This document shows, piece by piece, positions 28,120-38,320 of a stretch of DNA of 64,000 bases. Position numbers and translations under genes: made by a program. The stretch covers positions 62,001-126,000 of the forward strand of contig VXNX01000005.1 of assembly GCA_009840385.1 (NCBI GenBank). Direction: 5' to 3'. A model generated the notes under the pieces. That model did no database searches, was not told where the DNA came from, and was given only the letters and a program-made list of their open reading frames with translations. This DNA is from Candidatus Dadabacteria bacterium (GTDB taxonomy: Bacteria; Desulfobacterota_D; UBA1144; Nemesobacterales; Nemesobacteraceae). Positions within the stretch are counted from its first letter, which is position 1. Each line of letters opens with the position of its first letter.

Positions 28120-28830
28120 ATGAGTTCTACGGGCGACTTGATAAAAGACCTTGACGTGCTTTATTCTGCGGAACCTCCGTCCATTAAGGAAGCTTTTCGT
28201 ATTCAGAAAGAGCTTTCACAGAGGGTTGTACGAACCGCTAAGGCGAAGCGTATTAGCACGATTGCCGGCGCCGATATCGCTATCTGCGTTAGGGAGAAAA
28301 AGCTTGTCTGCGGAATAATTCTTTTTTCCTATCCCGAACTTGAAGAGATCGAGAGGGTGTGGACTGTGTCGGATGAGGTGTTCCCTTATGTCCCGGGGCT
28401 TCTTGGTTTCAGGGAAGCTCCTTGTGTCATAAAGACCTTCGGTAAGCTTCGAGAGCGCTGTGACATGATTATGATAGATGGACACGGCCTTGCTCATCCA
28501 AGAGGTTTTGGCCTTGCTTGTCACGTAGGGGTTCTGCTAGATATTCCGGCAGTTGGTGTCGCTAAAAAATGTCTTTACGGAACTTTTGTGGAACCGGGAC
28601 TCAAAAAAGGTGAAAAGGCGTTAATAAGGGGGAAGAACCGCAATATCGTCGGCGTCGCTTTGAGAACTAGGGATAGAGTGAAGCCGGTTTTCGTATCTGT
28701 TGGGAACAGAACCGACCTTGATACGGCTGTTATGATTGCTCTTGAGTGCTCCCGGGGCCTTAGGATTCCCGAGCCTACCAGACTTGCCGATAAATACGTC
28801 GCTTCGCTAAAGAGACAAGCTCGTGGGTAA
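28120..28830 (+). CDS. nfi: Endonuclease V (deoxyinosine 3' endonuclease)
   Basis: 236 residues. It nicks DNA one base 3' of deaminated adenine. Family landmarks are AGADIAI with catalytic Asp52, the PYVPGLLGFREAP loop, and MIDGHGLAHPRGFGLA with the second acidic residue. Monocistronic, convergent with carA. Confidence 0.95.
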   Translation: MSSTGDLIKDLDVLYSAEPPSIKEAFRIQKELSQRVVRTAKAKRISTIAGADIAICVREKKLVCGIILFSYPELEEIERVWTVSDEVFPYVPGLLGFREAPCVIKTFGKLRERCDMIMIDGHGLAHPRGFGLACHVGVLLDIPAVGVAKKCLYGTFVEPGLKKGEKALIRGKNRNIVGVALRTRDRVKPVFVSVGNRTDLDTAVMIALECSRGLRIPEPTRLADKYVASLKRQARG

Positions 28831-28855
28831 ATATCTGTCTCAACACCTTCGACGT

Positions 28856-29983
28856 TTAGGAAGAGAAATTCTCCATCATCCTGATGAAGTTTCCGAAAAG
28901 ATAGGAGGAGTCATGCGGTCCGGGCGAGGCTTCGGGGTGATACTGGACGCAGGATAGGGGATATTCCTTGTGCTCTAGTCCCTCGACGGTCTGATCGTTC
29001 AGATTTATATGGGAGATAGCGACGTTACTTTCAAGCGAATCGGGATCCACTGCGAAGCCGTGATTCTGCGAAGTTATTTCCACCTTTCCCGTTGCAAGAT
29101 TTTTAACCGGCTGGTTTCCTCCGCGGTGCCCGAATTTAAGCTTGAAAGTTTTTCCTCCGAGCGCGAGACTCAGGATTTGATGTCCCAGACAGATTCCGAA
29201 AATAGGTTTTTTCCCGATGAGTTTTCTTACGTTTTTGGAAGCGTATTTGACCGCGGCCGGGTCCCCGGGCCCGTTTGAGAGAAAAATTCCGTCGGGGTCA
29301 AAAGCCAGTATGTCCTTAGGATCTGTTTTCGACGGAAAAACCATCGTATCGCATCCAAGATCGTAAAGCTCCCTGAGGATGTTCCTCTTTATTCCGAAGT
29401 CATAGACGGCGACCCTGAATCTTTTGGAGGGTTCGGGGTCACTGTTCCTGCCGTAGCGCCACTTTCCCGTCCCTTCCTTCCATGCGTAAGGCTGCGCACA
29501 GCTTACTTCCGTCACCAAGTCGCGCCCGACTATTCCCGGCGATGATTCGACTCTTTCGATCAGAGCTTCCGGGCTTGTTTCAGCCGTTGAGATAATTCCC
29601 TTGATCGCTCCTCCGATCCGTATGATCCTTGTAAGTTCCCTTGTGTCGATTCCCTGTATGCCGGGTATTCCATGTCTTGATAGGAAGTCGCCTAGGCTTT
29701 CCTTTGATCTCCAATTGCTTGGATGATCCCAGTATTCTTTCACGACAAAACCGCTTAGGTGGGGCTTTTCTGATTCGAAATCTTCGGGGTTGATTCCGTA
29801 GTTACCTATCTCAGGATAGGTCATTACAATAATCTGACCGTTGTAAGAAGGATCCGTGAGTATTTCCTGGTAACCCGTTAAGGAAGTATTGAAAACAACT
29901 TCACCGGCTGCCTCTCCATGGGCTCCGAAGCTTGTGCCTTCAAATACTTTGCCGCCTTCAAGTGCGAGGTAAGCTTTTTTCAT
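28856..29983 (-). CDS. carA: Carbamoyl-phosphate synthase small subunit
   Basis: 375 residues. The N-terminal CPSase small-chain domain (AYLALEGGKVFEGTSFG) precedes a class I glutamine amidotransferase with nucleophile Cys in FGICLGHQIL and the distal His/Glu in QYHPEASPGP. It supplies ammonia for carbamoyl phosphate in arginine and pyrimidine synthesis. carB is not adjacent: the genes on both sides are unrelated. Confidence 0.97.
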   Translation of the reverse strand: MKKAYLALEGGKVFEGTSFGAHGEAAGEVVFNTSLTGYQEILTDPSYNGQIIVMTYPEIGNYGINPEDFESEKPHLSGFVVKEYWDHPSNWRSKESLGDFLSRHGIPGIQGIDTRELTRIIRIGGAIKGIISTAETSPEALIERVESSPGIVGRDLVTEVSCAQPYAWKEGTGKWRYGRNSDPEPSKRFRVAVYDFGIKRNILRELYDLGCDTMVFPSKTDPKDILAFDPDGIFLSNGPGDPAAVKYASKNVRKLIGKKPIFGICLGHQILSLALGGKTFKLKFGHRGGNQPVKNLATGKVEITSQNHGFAVDPDSLESNVAISHINLNDQTVEGLEHKEYPLSCVQYHPEASPGPHDSSYLFGNFIRMMENFSS

Positions 29984-30182
29984 TATTCCGGGGGTTAAAA
30001 TATATACGCCTGTGGTAATGTCAAATGCTTTATTCCCACGGAAGCCGACACGACGGGTTGAGAAATACCCTAGGGATGAAACAGGTTTATTCCAATTAGC
30101 AGATTCTGTTGTATTATTTGTGGTCTGAAAAAGCTTTTACGGCGGAAATCTCGCTACGGACCAAAGCTCGGAGAATACAGAT

Positions 30183-31970
30183 ATGAACTGGGATCTAACT
30201 TCTTATTTCCCCGAATTTCAGGGGCCAGAGTATAAAGAATTCAAAGAAAATCTTTCCGCCGGCATAAAAAGTCTTGACGAGAAGGCCTCGGCTTCTGATC
30301 CTCTTTGCGGCGAAAACCTCGAGTTCTGGAAAGATGTTTTTCTGGAAACAGAAGGCTTTATAAGTAGATATTCCCATATACGTTCTTACGTAGGGTGTCT
30401 CAGCGCTTCGGATTCTAACCGGGAGGACTACCTGCGCGAGGAGGCGGCCATCTCGCTTCTCGGCTCCGATCTCGAGAAGCTTGAAGTTCAGTTGCAAAGA
30501 GCGCTTCGGGACGCCGACGAAGACCTGATTTCAGAATTTACTTTTCTTCCGGATATAGAGTCGGCTTCCTACTACGTAAGGCGCGTCTGGCGAAATTCCC
30601 GGTTCACCATGTCTGCTCCCAAGGAAATTCTGGCCTCGGAACTGGGAGTCGACGGGATAAGCGCCTGGGGCCGGATCTACGATACCGTCTCTTCCAAGAT
30701 GACGTTTGAGATGGTCTATCCAGACGGGACAAAGAAAAGGCTTCCCATGTCCCAGAGAAGGTCGCTCATGGAGAGTCCTCATAGGGAGATACGCAAAGCC
30801 GCTTTTTCCGGCGGCAACGCGGCCTGGGAAAGTCTTGAAGACGTGGCTGCCGCGGCCATAAACGCCATATCGGGAACCAGGCATACGCTTTACAGGCACA
30901 GGGAGATTGATCATTTTCTTAACGTGGCGCTTTTTGACGCCGCAGTCTCGAAACAGACTCTGGATTCAATGATGGAGGCTATTCGGGACACAGTCGAGCT
31001 TCCAAGAAGCATACTGAGACTCAAGGCCGAGACAATGGGGCTTGACGGGGTATCGTGGTACGATCTGGGGGCTCCTATCGATCTGGGGAAGACCGGCGGG
31101 GTTGAGTGGAGCGGGGCGAAATCAATGGTTTCTGATTCCTTTTCCGCGGCTTATCCGCGCCTTGGCGATTTTTTTGACCACGTATGCCGGAGTGAATGGA
31201 TAGACTGGGAAGTAAGGGATGGGAAAAGGCCAGGGGGTTTCTGCACGGGTTCTCTTCTCACCGGAGAGTCAAGGATATTCATGACCTACAACGCCGGTGT
31301 GGGCGACATACTTACCCTAGCTCACGAGGCGGGTCACGCATTTCATTCTCACGTAATGAGAGACCTTCGTTCCTACGCTCAGTTCTACCCCATGACGCTT
31401 GCCGAAACCGCCTCGACTTTCGGGGAAATGCTGCTTGCAGAAGGACTGCTGCGCGATCCTTCGACGAGCGTTGAGGACAAGGTGCTTGTGAGGGACACGG
31501 AAGTAAATCACGGGGCCATATATCTACTCGACATCCCGGTCAGGTATGAGTTTGAAAGAAAGCTCTACGAGCGGCGTGCCGCGGGGGAACTGACCGTAAG
31601 CGAGCTAAAAGAACTTATGACCGAGACTCAGAAGGAAATTTTCGGGGACGTGCTCTTGGAATGCGATCCGTTTTTCTGGGCCTCGAAACTTCATTTCTAC
31701 ATAACGGGAGTCAGTTTCTATAATTTCCCCTACACCTTCGGCTACCTTTTGAGCAGGGCTCTTTTCGAAAAATTCAGGCAGTACGGAGAGGAATTTATTC
31801 CCGTCTACGAAGAGTTTCTCAGGCTCACGGGCTCGGATGACGCCGAGGGAGCCGTTAAGAGGTCCATTGGGGATGATATAACGAGCAAAGATTTCTGGAA
31901 AGAGGCGATCCTCACCCTTTCGCGGCCGCTTGAGGAGCTAAAAGGGCTTCTGCCCTCGGTCACTACATAA
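30183..31970 (+). CDS. pepF: M3-family oligoendopeptidase (PepF type)
   Basis: 595 residues. The zinc site HEAGHAFH (HEXXH) is near residues 380-387, with the third ligand Glu in the downstream ETASTFGE. The family cleaves oligopeptides in the cytosol. A GGAG nine bases upstream supports the ATG. Its 3' end overlaps the end of ctaB by 8 bases. Confidence 0.94.
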   Translation: MNWDLTSYFPEFQGPEYKEFKENLSAGIKSLDEKASASDPLCGENLEFWKDVFLETEGFISRYSHIRSYVGCLSASDSNREDYLREEAAISLLGSDLEKLEVQLQRALRDADEDLISEFTFLPDIESASYYVRRVWRNSRFTMSAPKEILASELGVDGISAWGRIYDTVSSKMTFEMVYPDGTKKRLPMSQRRSLMESPHREIRKAAFSGGNAAWESLEDVAAAAINAISGTRHTLYRHREIDHFLNVALFDAAVSKQTLDSMMEAIRDTVELPRSILRLKAETMGLDGVSWYDLGAPIDLGKTGGVEWSGAKSMVSDSFSAAYPRLGDFFDHVCRSEWIDWEVRDGKRPGGFCTGSLLTGESRIFMTYNAGVGDILTLAHEAGHAFHSHVMRDLRSYAQFYPMTLAETASTFGEMLLAEGLLRDPSTSVEDKVLVRDTEVNHGAIYLLDIPVRYEFERKLYERRAAGELTVSELKELMTETQKEIFGDVLLECDPFFWASKLHFYITGVSFYNFPYTFGYLLSRALFEKFRQYGEEFIPVYEEFLRLTGSDDAEGAVKRSIGDDITSKDFWKEAILTLSRPLEELKGLLPSVTT

Positions 31971-32883
31971 GGTTTCCAATGACTCTTTCCACGGGAGACA
32001 TTGATTTAATCAGTATGTCGACCACTATGCCGAGCATTATTAGAAGCATGTAGATGATTGAAGCCGAGAATGCCTTTCCATAGCCGCGGTTGGCGAAAAC
32101 GCTTCTTACTACCAGATAATTGAAATATATTCCCGCCATTGCCGCGAAAGCCGCAAAATAGACCGTGTTTGTTCCCGTAAGCCAGAGTATGAAAGTCAGG
32201 GGTATGAGGGAGAGGGAGTAGATAAGTATCAGCATGTTCGTGTACTTTGTGCCCAGGGCCACTGGAAGAACGTTTATTCCGGCTCTTTCGTAATCCTTTC
32301 TGTATTTCTGTGCGAGCACCCAGAAGTGGGGAGGTTGCCAGAGCATCATGAATATGAATACGATTATCGCGTCAAGTTGCGGGACGGGTTTTATCGCGGT
32401 GTAACCTATGAGCACTGGGAGGGCGCCCGGTATTCCCCCGAGGACGGTACCGAAAGGGGAGGTCCTTTTGAGAAAAAGGGTGTAGATTAGCGTATAGCTA
32501 AGAATCGCCAGGAGAATAAGAGCCGCGTTTACGTAGTTAAAGTAGGAAATCGATACGGTAAGGGCCACGACCATCATAAGTATCGAGATTGCCCATGCAT
32601 TCCGGTCTCCGAGGGTTCTCAGAGCTTCCACCCTTTTGTTAAGGCGGGTCATCTGCCTGTCGATTTTCTTGTCGAGCAGGTTGTTCAGAATCGCCGCTCC
32701 CCCGGCGCTGAGAAGAAGCGAGGCGACACACAGAAAAACCACCTGCCCGGAAGGGAAGGCGCGATTGGCTATCACCATCCCGGCAAGGCCCGTGAACGCC
32801 ACGCTCATGATTATTCCGGGCTTTGAGAGAATAACGGCGGAAACCGCCATGGTTCCCACAGATTTTTTCTCCGTTTCCTCCAT
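31963..32883 (-). CDS. ctaB: Protohaem IX farnesyltransferase (haem O synthase)
   Basis: 306 residues and about nine membrane helices of the UbiA superfamily. The first Asp-rich motif appears as NNLLDKKIDRQM and the second in the YRKDYERAG loop. It converts haem B to haem O for the oxidase encoded just upstream. Last gene of the oxidase operon. Confidence 0.95.
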   Translation of the reverse strand: MEETEKKSVGTMAVSAVILSKPGIIMSVAFTGLAGMVIANRAFPSGQVVFLCVASLLLSAGGAAILNNLLDKKIDRQMTRLNKRVEALRTLGDRNAWAISILMMVVALTVSISYFNYVNAALILLAILSYTLIYTLFLKRTSPFGTVLGGIPGALPVLIGYTAIKPVPQLDAIIVFIFMMLWQPPHFWVLAQKYRKDYERAGINVLPVALGTKYTNMLILIYSLSLIPLTFILWLTGTNTVYFAAFAAMAGIYFNYLVVRSVFANRGYGKAFSASIIYMLLIMLGIVVDILIKSMSPVERVIGNLM

Positions 32884-32885
32884 AT

Positions 32886-33755
32886 CTAGAAAGCTCCTTT
32901 GGTGACACTGTTTTTACTTATATACCTGAACCAGGTTAGGAGGCAGAGAGAAAGTATGAGAAGACCGATTGCGAGATGAACGGCGGTGACGTAAAAGACA
33001 AGCTTTGAGGTTACGACCAGAATTCCGAGTCCGATCTGCAGAAAAAGCAGGGCAACGGCCCATGACATGTTTTTTCGGGCTTCCTTAAGTCTTTCGGATT
33101 TTCTTGAGATAAACATTACGCCGATAAATAACACCGTAAGAAGGTAGGCGACTGTCCTGTGCGAGAAATGTGCCAGCACCTTGCCCGAAAGTTCAGGTGG
33201 AATCCAGTAGCCTAGGCAAGTGGGAAAATCAGGGCACGCGAGCCCCGCCTCCAGATGTCTTACGTATGCCCCCAGAGAGGCCTGGATGAATACAAGCACA
33301 AAAAGCGCGAAAAAAAGTCCGGCTGGACCCGAAAAATGGAAATCAGGTTTCCGCCTGACGCCGTCAAAGTACACCATGTAGAGGGTAATCGAAAATATTA
33401 TTATGGCGTTTGTGAAATGAATCGTCGTCAGATTCACGGGAAGCTTGGCGAGAACTACGATTCCCCCGAGCACTATCTGAAACAGAAGAAGCAGAACTAC
33501 CAGCAGCGGAAGTATTCTGTAATTTTTTTTGTACGCGCGGAACCTTCTGTAACACAGGATGAAAAGTACTATGGACGTTATGCCGCCTATTACTCGGTGG
33601 GAAAACTCGACGTATATGTCCCACCTGAAAGGCGGAATAATCTCCCCGTGGCAGAGCGGCCAGTCGGGACAGGCGAGTCCGGCCTTGAGTCCCGATACCG
33701 CGTTTCCCCAGATAAGAAGTATGAACAGAAGGGCTAGAGCGGTCTTTGCAAGCAT
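32886..33755 (-). CDS. ctaA: Haem A synthase (COX15/CtaA)
   Basis: 289 residues, eight membrane helices in two repeats. Each repeat carries paired His ligands and a Cys-containing loop: GLACPDWPLCHG in the first half and GLACPDFPTCLGYW in the second. It oxidises haem O to haem A. Two bases separate it from ctaB. Confidence 0.94.
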   Translation of the reverse strand: MLAKTALALLFILLIWGNAVSGLKAGLACPDWPLCHGEIIPPFRWDIYVEFSHRVIGGITSIVLFILCYRRFRAYKKNYRILPLLVVLLLLFQIVLGGIVVLAKLPVNLTTIHFTNAIIIFSITLYMVYFDGVRRKPDFHFSGPAGLFFALFVLVFIQASLGAYVRHLEAGLACPDFPTCLGYWIPPELSGKVLAHFSHRTVAYLLTVLFIGVMFISRKSERLKEARKNMSWAVALLFLQIGLGILVVTSKLVFYVTAVHLAIGLLILSLCLLTWFRYISKNSVTKGAF

Positions 33756-33770
33756 GCCTGTTTTTTATTG

Positions 33771-34079
33771 CTACTTTATTACCGGCACCCTTGTAAAGGT
33801 TTCCATTATGGTGAAACCGATGAGGAGAAAAAGCAGAAAAAGAGGATAAAGAGCGTATATCCACGTGAGCTTGTCTTCGAATTTAAGATGCATGAAATAA
33901 AGGGCGACGATTGATGCCTTTATTGAAGCTATAAACATGGCGACGACGATGTTGAGGTCGCCGAAATCGAACTTTGCGACGTATACCGTAACCGCCGTTA
34001 GGACAAACAGTGCGAGACATACTGCGGCGTATACCCGCAGACCAGTATGATGTTCCTCAGTGTGGTTGTGTGTGCTCAT
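33771..34079 (-). CDS. ctaF: Cytochrome c oxidase subunit IV
   Basis: 102 residues with three membrane helices. The central VAMFIASIKASIVALYFMHL is typical of prokaryotic subunit IV. It stabilises the oxidase core. It lies between ctaE (13 bases) and ctaA. Confidence 0.88.
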   Translation of the reverse strand: MSTHNHTEEHHTGLRVYAAVCLALFVLTAVTVYVAKFDFGDLNIVVAMFIASIKASIVALYFMHLKFEDKLTWIYALYPLFLLFLLIGFTIMETFTRVPVIK

Positions 34080-34092
34080 TTTCTTTCTCCGT

Positions 34093-34710
34093 TTACCCGA
34101 TTAAGTACAATAGCGGAAACAGGTATATCCAGATCAGGTCGACTAGGTGCCAATAAAGCCCTCCGACCTCAACCGGGGTATATCTGTTTCCTTCTTTAAA
34201 TCTTCCCTGCCAGGCCATTATTATCAGGGCGAAAATTATTCCCATTCCGATAAACACGTGAAGCATGTGAAGCCCGGTCATCATGAAGTAAAGGGCGTAA
34301 AATATGTTCGTATCGGGGAATATATGATGGTGGAACTTCGCGGTGTACTCAAAATACTTGTTTACCCCGAAGATCGCTCCGCATACGAAGGTTACAGAAA
34401 GCAGTATTATCAGCCACTTCCTGTTTCTTTTCTGCGAGGCCGACACCGCCAGAGCCATCGTGAAACTGCTGAATATGAGCACAATGGTGTTCACGGCGCC
34501 CAGAGTCACGTCCAGTTTTTTGTGCGAGTCGTAAAAGAGATCCGGGTACTTTGCCCTGAAAAGCGCGTATGCAGCGAAGAGTCCCCCGAAAAGGAGAATT
34601 TCCGTTCCGAGGAAAAGCCACATCCCGAATTTCGCCGCGTTGTGTGTTACGGTCTCCCCGAGTCCGTGTCCGTGCGCGTGGCTTTCGGCGTGTTCTACTG
34701 TGCTGCTCAT
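34093..34710 (-). CDS. ctaE: Cytochrome c oxidase subunit III
   Basis: 205 residues, five membrane helices, the short form of subunit III. FGMWLFLGTEILLFGGLF, TGLHMLHVFIGM and YWHLVDLIWIYLFPLLYL are diagnostic. It follows ctaD by 20 bases. Confidence 0.95.
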   Translation of the reverse strand: MSSTVEHAESHAHGHGLGETVTHNAAKFGMWLFLGTEILLFGGLFAAYALFRAKYPDLFYDSHKKLDVTLGAVNTIVLIFSSFTMALAVSASQKRNRKWLIILLSVTFVCGAIFGVNKYFEYTAKFHHHIFPDTNIFYALYFMMTGLHMLHVFIGMGIIFALIIMAWQGRFKEGNRYTPVEVGGLYWHLVDLIWIYLFPLLYLIG

Positions 34711-34730
34711 TTTTTGCGTTAGCCTCCGAT

Positions 34731-36338
34731 CTATTTTTTCCCGTAAGCGTAAGTCCAGTCAGTTACAGTCGGTATTTCGACAAAGTTCTCATGAGATGGG
34801 GGAGAAGGAACCTGCCACTCAAGAGAGAGAGACCCGTAAGGGTTTGACGATTCCGGCAGTTGTCCTTTTTTCCAGAACGGCAAGAGCAGGTTCACGGTCA
34901 TTATTATAATTCCGAGCCCGAGTATCCACGATCCGTAGGTCGAAAGGGAATGATAGGATATGTACTCGGCGGGGTAGGTCGCGTATCTTCTGGGCATTCC
35001 CTGAAAACCCATGAAGAACTGCGGGAAAAACGTTACGTTGAATCCTACGAAAATCAGGAACCATGCGATTTTCGCGATCAGTTCGTTAAATACCTTTCCG
35101 AACCATTTCTGGTACCAGAAGTGAAGGGCCCCGAAAAATCCCATCACCGTCCCTCCTATCATCACGTAGTGCATGTGAGCTACTATGAAGTACGTGTCGT
35201 GCAGGTGCACGTCGACGGCTAGGGCTCCCAGATAGACTCCGGTCAGCCCGCCGACCGTGAAAAGCACTATGAAGGACAGCGCGTATAACATGGATGAATG
35301 AAAGTCTATTGATCCCTTGTACAGAGTTGCGGTCCAGTTAAACACCTTTACGGCCGTGGGGATGGCGACAAGCATGGTCAGAAATGAGAAAATCGCCGCC
35401 GCCGTTTCCGATATGCCGCTTACGAACATGTGATGCAGCCAGACGAAAAAGCTTATTATGGCTATCGCGAAGCTTGAGTACGCGATAGCCTTGTATCCGA
35501 AAATGGGTTTCCTTGCGAAAACTGGAATTATCTCCGAGATGATTCCGAAGGCCGGGATAACCATTATATAGACAGCTGGATGGGAGTAGAACCAGAAAAA
35601 GTTCTGGAAAAGTATTGGGTCCCCTCCCTTGGCCGGATCGAAAAAGCCTATGTCAAATACCCTCTCCGCTATAAGCAGAAGAAGCGTGATTCCCACAACC
35701 GGTGTCGCTAGCAGCTGCAGTATGGCGGTCGCGTAGGATGCCCATATGAAAAGCGGGAGCCTGGACCAGGTCATTCCAGGTGCCCGCAGCTTGTGTATGG
35801 TCACTATGAAGTTCATTCCGGTGAGAATCGATGAGAACCCGAGCACAAAGACCCCGAGAGTTATTAGTATTACCTTGGTGCCCGTCTGAATGCTGTAGGG
35901 AGTGTAGAACGTCCAGCCCGTGTCAGCCGGCTGCAGAAGCGCGCCGAGCAGTATTGCGGTTCCGACAAGATATATCCAGAAACTCAGCAGGTTGATTCTT
36001 GGAAACGCCACGTCTCTTGCCCCGATCATAAGCGGTATCAGGAAATTACCAAAGCTTGCTGCTATCCCTGGAACAATGAAAAAGAAAACCATCAAGGAAC
36101 CATGGAGCGTGAACGCTACGTTGTACTCCGTCGGGGTTCTGAAAAAGTCAAGCTCGGGAGTCATAAGCTCGTATCTCATCCCAAGAGCCGCCAGACCGGC
36201 AACCATGAAGAAAAACGAGATCGTGACGAGATAGAGGATCCCGATACGCTTGTGATCCGTTGTCAAAATCCACGACTTTAGACCTTTCTGGGCTAAAAAC
36301 GGTATATGCTGGGTTTGTGTCATGGCTCCGTTTGCCAT
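34731..36338 (-). CDS. ctaD: Cytochrome c oxidase subunit I
   Basis: 535 residues, twelve membrane helices. Low-spin haem a and binuclear haem a3-CuB ligands are recognisable: FTLHGSLMVFF, WFYSHPAVYIM, the HHMFVSG pair and HDTYFIVAHMHYV. It reduces oxygen to water and pumps protons across the inner membrane. Central gene of the ctaC-D-E-F-A-B operon. Confidence 0.98.
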   Translation of the reverse strand: MANGAMTQTQHIPFLAQKGLKSWILTTDHKRIGILYLVTISFFFMVAGLAALGMRYELMTPELDFFRTPTEYNVAFTLHGSLMVFFFIVPGIAASFGNFLIPLMIGARDVAFPRINLLSFWIYLVGTAILLGALLQPADTGWTFYTPYSIQTGTKVILITLGVFVLGFSSILTGMNFIVTIHKLRAPGMTWSRLPLFIWASYATAILQLLATPVVGITLLLLIAERVFDIGFFDPAKGGDPILFQNFFWFYSHPAVYIMVIPAFGIISEIIPVFARKPIFGYKAIAYSSFAIAIISFFVWLHHMFVSGISETAAAIFSFLTMLVAIPTAVKVFNWTATLYKGSIDFHSSMLYALSFIVLFTVGGLTGVYLGALAVDVHLHDTYFIVAHMHYVMIGGTVMGFFGALHFWYQKWFGKVFNELIAKIAWFLIFVGFNVTFFPQFFMGFQGMPRRYATYPAEYISYHSLSTYGSWILGLGIIIMTVNLLLPFWKKGQLPESSNPYGSLSLEWQVPSPPSHENFVEIPTVTDWTYAYGKK

Positions 36339-36357
36339 CTTTTTCTCCTTGATATTT

Positions 36358-37305
36358 CTACTTCAACGTTTTTATATACTCGATAAGAGCGGTTACTTCT
36401 TCCTCAGACAGTATACCCTTGAATGAAGGCATCGTTGGTGCGTAGCCTTTTACCATCTTTGCCTGAGGTTCGTAAATTGACTCCCTTAGATAATTTTCGT
36501 CCACAAGGACCGAGGAACCATCCTCAAGATCCTCTGTTTTCCCGTAAAGGTTCTTGAAAGTAGGCCCTATAACCTCTTTGCCGTCGATGCTGTGGCAGGC
36601 GAGACACCCTCTCTGGGAATACAGGTCCTTTCCTCTCTCCGCCGGGGATACGCTGATTGCCGCCACGGCGGCTCCGTCTTCAAGTTCGTCTCCTTTTTCC
36701 CATCTTGTGAATGCTTCCGGACTCAGGACGGTTACTTTGGCAAGCATTTGCGAGTGACCGGAACCGCAGTATTCGGCGCACAGAAGGTCAAAGGTTCCGA
36801 CCTTGGTCGGGGTGAACCAGAGCTGCTGGTAACTGCCCGGGAGAATATCCTGTTTAACGCGGAACTGCGGAACGAAAAAGCTGTGAATGACATCATCTGA
36901 CCTCATTATGAGCCTGACCGGCTTGTTCTGCTGTACGAACAGTTCGTTAAGCGATTTCTTGCCGGTGAAATACTCAAATTCCCAAAGCCACTGTTTTGCC
37001 ACGACGTTAACTTCGATTGCTTCTGGGGGAGGGTTGCGAAGTTCCTTGAAAGCTATCCATCCCCACGCGAAGATGACCATGAGCAGTATGGTCGGGATTA
37101 TCGTCCAGATGGTTTCGATGACCGGGTTGTGAGTTATGTAGGCGGTTTCCTGGTCCTCGCTTTTTCTCCTGTACTTGATTGAAAAACCTACGAGTACCGC
37201 CGAGATCAGTATGAAGAAAAATAACGATACAATCGTTACGAACAGGGTTATGTTATCAACGCTTGCGGCGAGATTAGAAGCCGATTCCGGTATCCAGGTG
37301 GACAT
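36358..37305 (-). CDS. ctaC: Cytochrome c oxidase subunit II with fused cytochrome c (caa3 type)
   Basis: 315 residues. Two N-terminal membrane helices precede a cupredoxin domain whose CuA site is visible as CAEYCGSGHSQM. A class I cytochrome c domain follows (about 225-315), with haem-binding RGCLACH and the axial Met in APTMPSF. The fusion identifies a caa3-type oxidase that accepts electrons through its own haem c. First gene of the oxidase operon, 27 bases after sco. Confidence 0.97.
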   Translation of the reverse strand: MSTWIPESASNLAASVDNITLFVTIVSLFFFILISAVLVGFSIKYRRKSEDQETAYITHNPVIETIWTIIPTILLMVIFAWGWIAFKELRNPPPEAIEVNVVAKQWLWEFEYFTGKKSLNELFVQQNKPVRLIMRSDDVIHSFFVPQFRVKQDILPGSYQQLWFTPTKVGTFDLLCAEYCGSGHSQMLAKVTVLSPEAFTRWEKGDELEDGAAVAAISVSPAERGKDLYSQRGCLACHSIDGKEVIGPTFKNLYGKTEDLEDGSSVLVDENYLRESIYEPQAKMVKGYAPTMPSFKGILSEEEVTALIEYIKTLK

Positions 37306-37331
37306 TTATGATTTACAACCTCCGCAAATAG

Positions 37332-38150
37332 TTAATGGATTTTCTTCTCTCTTCTCCACATCAAGCAGAGAAACGTTACGAGAACCGCGAGAGTTACCAT
37401 CCCTCCCGCCTTGACTACGTTGAGGGCCGCGAGTGCGTATCTTTTTCCGACCGGGTCAAACTGATAACAGAACATAAGTACCTTGTTAAGCAGCTCCGAG
37501 GAACCTATCTTTCCTTCCGAAGCTTCTATTAGCGATAACTTGAAGTTACGGGGATCATACTGAACTCCGTAGAGGTATCGCGAAATTACCCCCTCCGGCG
37601 TGAGTATCACTATTCCCGAAGGATGAGCGAACTCTTCTCCATCTTTTTTGAAGCGGAATCCCACTGAGTCGGTGAGCCTCAGTATGTTTTCCTCCGTCGC
37701 CGTGAAAAAGTGCCAGTCTCCGGCCTCCTGCGCCCCGTCTGCAAGTGCTTTTCTGTATCTTGCAGCCTTTGCGCCTATAACCTCGGGGGATTCCTCGGGA
37801 TCAAAACTCATGGTCACTACTGTGTAATCCTTGCCAGGTCTGAAGGAATCCATCTGGTTTATGACTTCCAGGACTCCGTCTGTCCCAAGAAGGCAGAGCC
37901 TTGGGCATGTGAAGTAGGCAAGACTCAGAACCACTGGTTTTTCCTGTCCGAAAAAAGAGGAAATGCTCACTGTCTTTCCGTTTTCTCCGTGAAATTCCGT
38001 GTCAAGATCGATGGAGGATGCAAGTTTCTCGTCAAAACCTATTTCCTCTACGTCATTTACGTTCGAAAGTGCGTGAATGTCTGATGTGAATGGAATCGGA
38101 AGAGCACTTGAGATACACATAACAGTGAGAAAAATGAAGAACCTCCACAT
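37332..38150 (-). CDS. SCO1/SenC-family copper chaperone for oxidase assembly
   Basis: 272 residues from the ATG at 38150, which begins a normal signal/anchor; the frame extends to 38240 with a charged leader that is less likely. The thioredoxin-like domain has the copper-binding CPRLC near residue 105-109 and the distal His in EFAHPSG. A C-terminal membrane helix (KAGGMVTLAVLVTFLCLMW) is an unusual extra anchor. It delivers copper to the CuA site of subunit II. Confidence 0.9.
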   Translation of the reverse strand: MWRFFIFLTVMCISSALPIPFTSDIHALSNVNDVEEIGFDEKLASSIDLDTEFHGENGKTVSISSFFGQEKPVVLSLAYFTCPRLCLLGTDGVLEVINQMDSFRPGKDYTVVTMSFDPEESPEVIGAKAARYRKALADGAQEAGDWHFFTATEENILRLTDSVGFRFKKDGEEFAHPSGIVILTPEGVISRYLYGVQYDPRNFKLSLIEASEGKIGSSELLNKVLMFCYQFDPVGKRYALAALNVVKAGGMVTLAVLVTFLCLMWRREKKIH

Positions 38151-38320
38151 GAAAGGAGCTGTTTTTTGGTTGTTTTTTATAAAATGAAATATGTTTGAGG
38201 ACGTAGGATAGAACAGTTTTTTCCCTTTCTCTCGTCTCAAATCGGCGTAGATTGTATCTGATGTTAACTCTCTGTCAAGAATCTGATTTCATTACGGCTT
38301 GTCTGGATTTCAGACCCTGT

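Noticed and set aside
33255-33864. Long frames on both strands over ctaA
   Set aside because: They overlap the well-supported haem A synthase and carry no family features.
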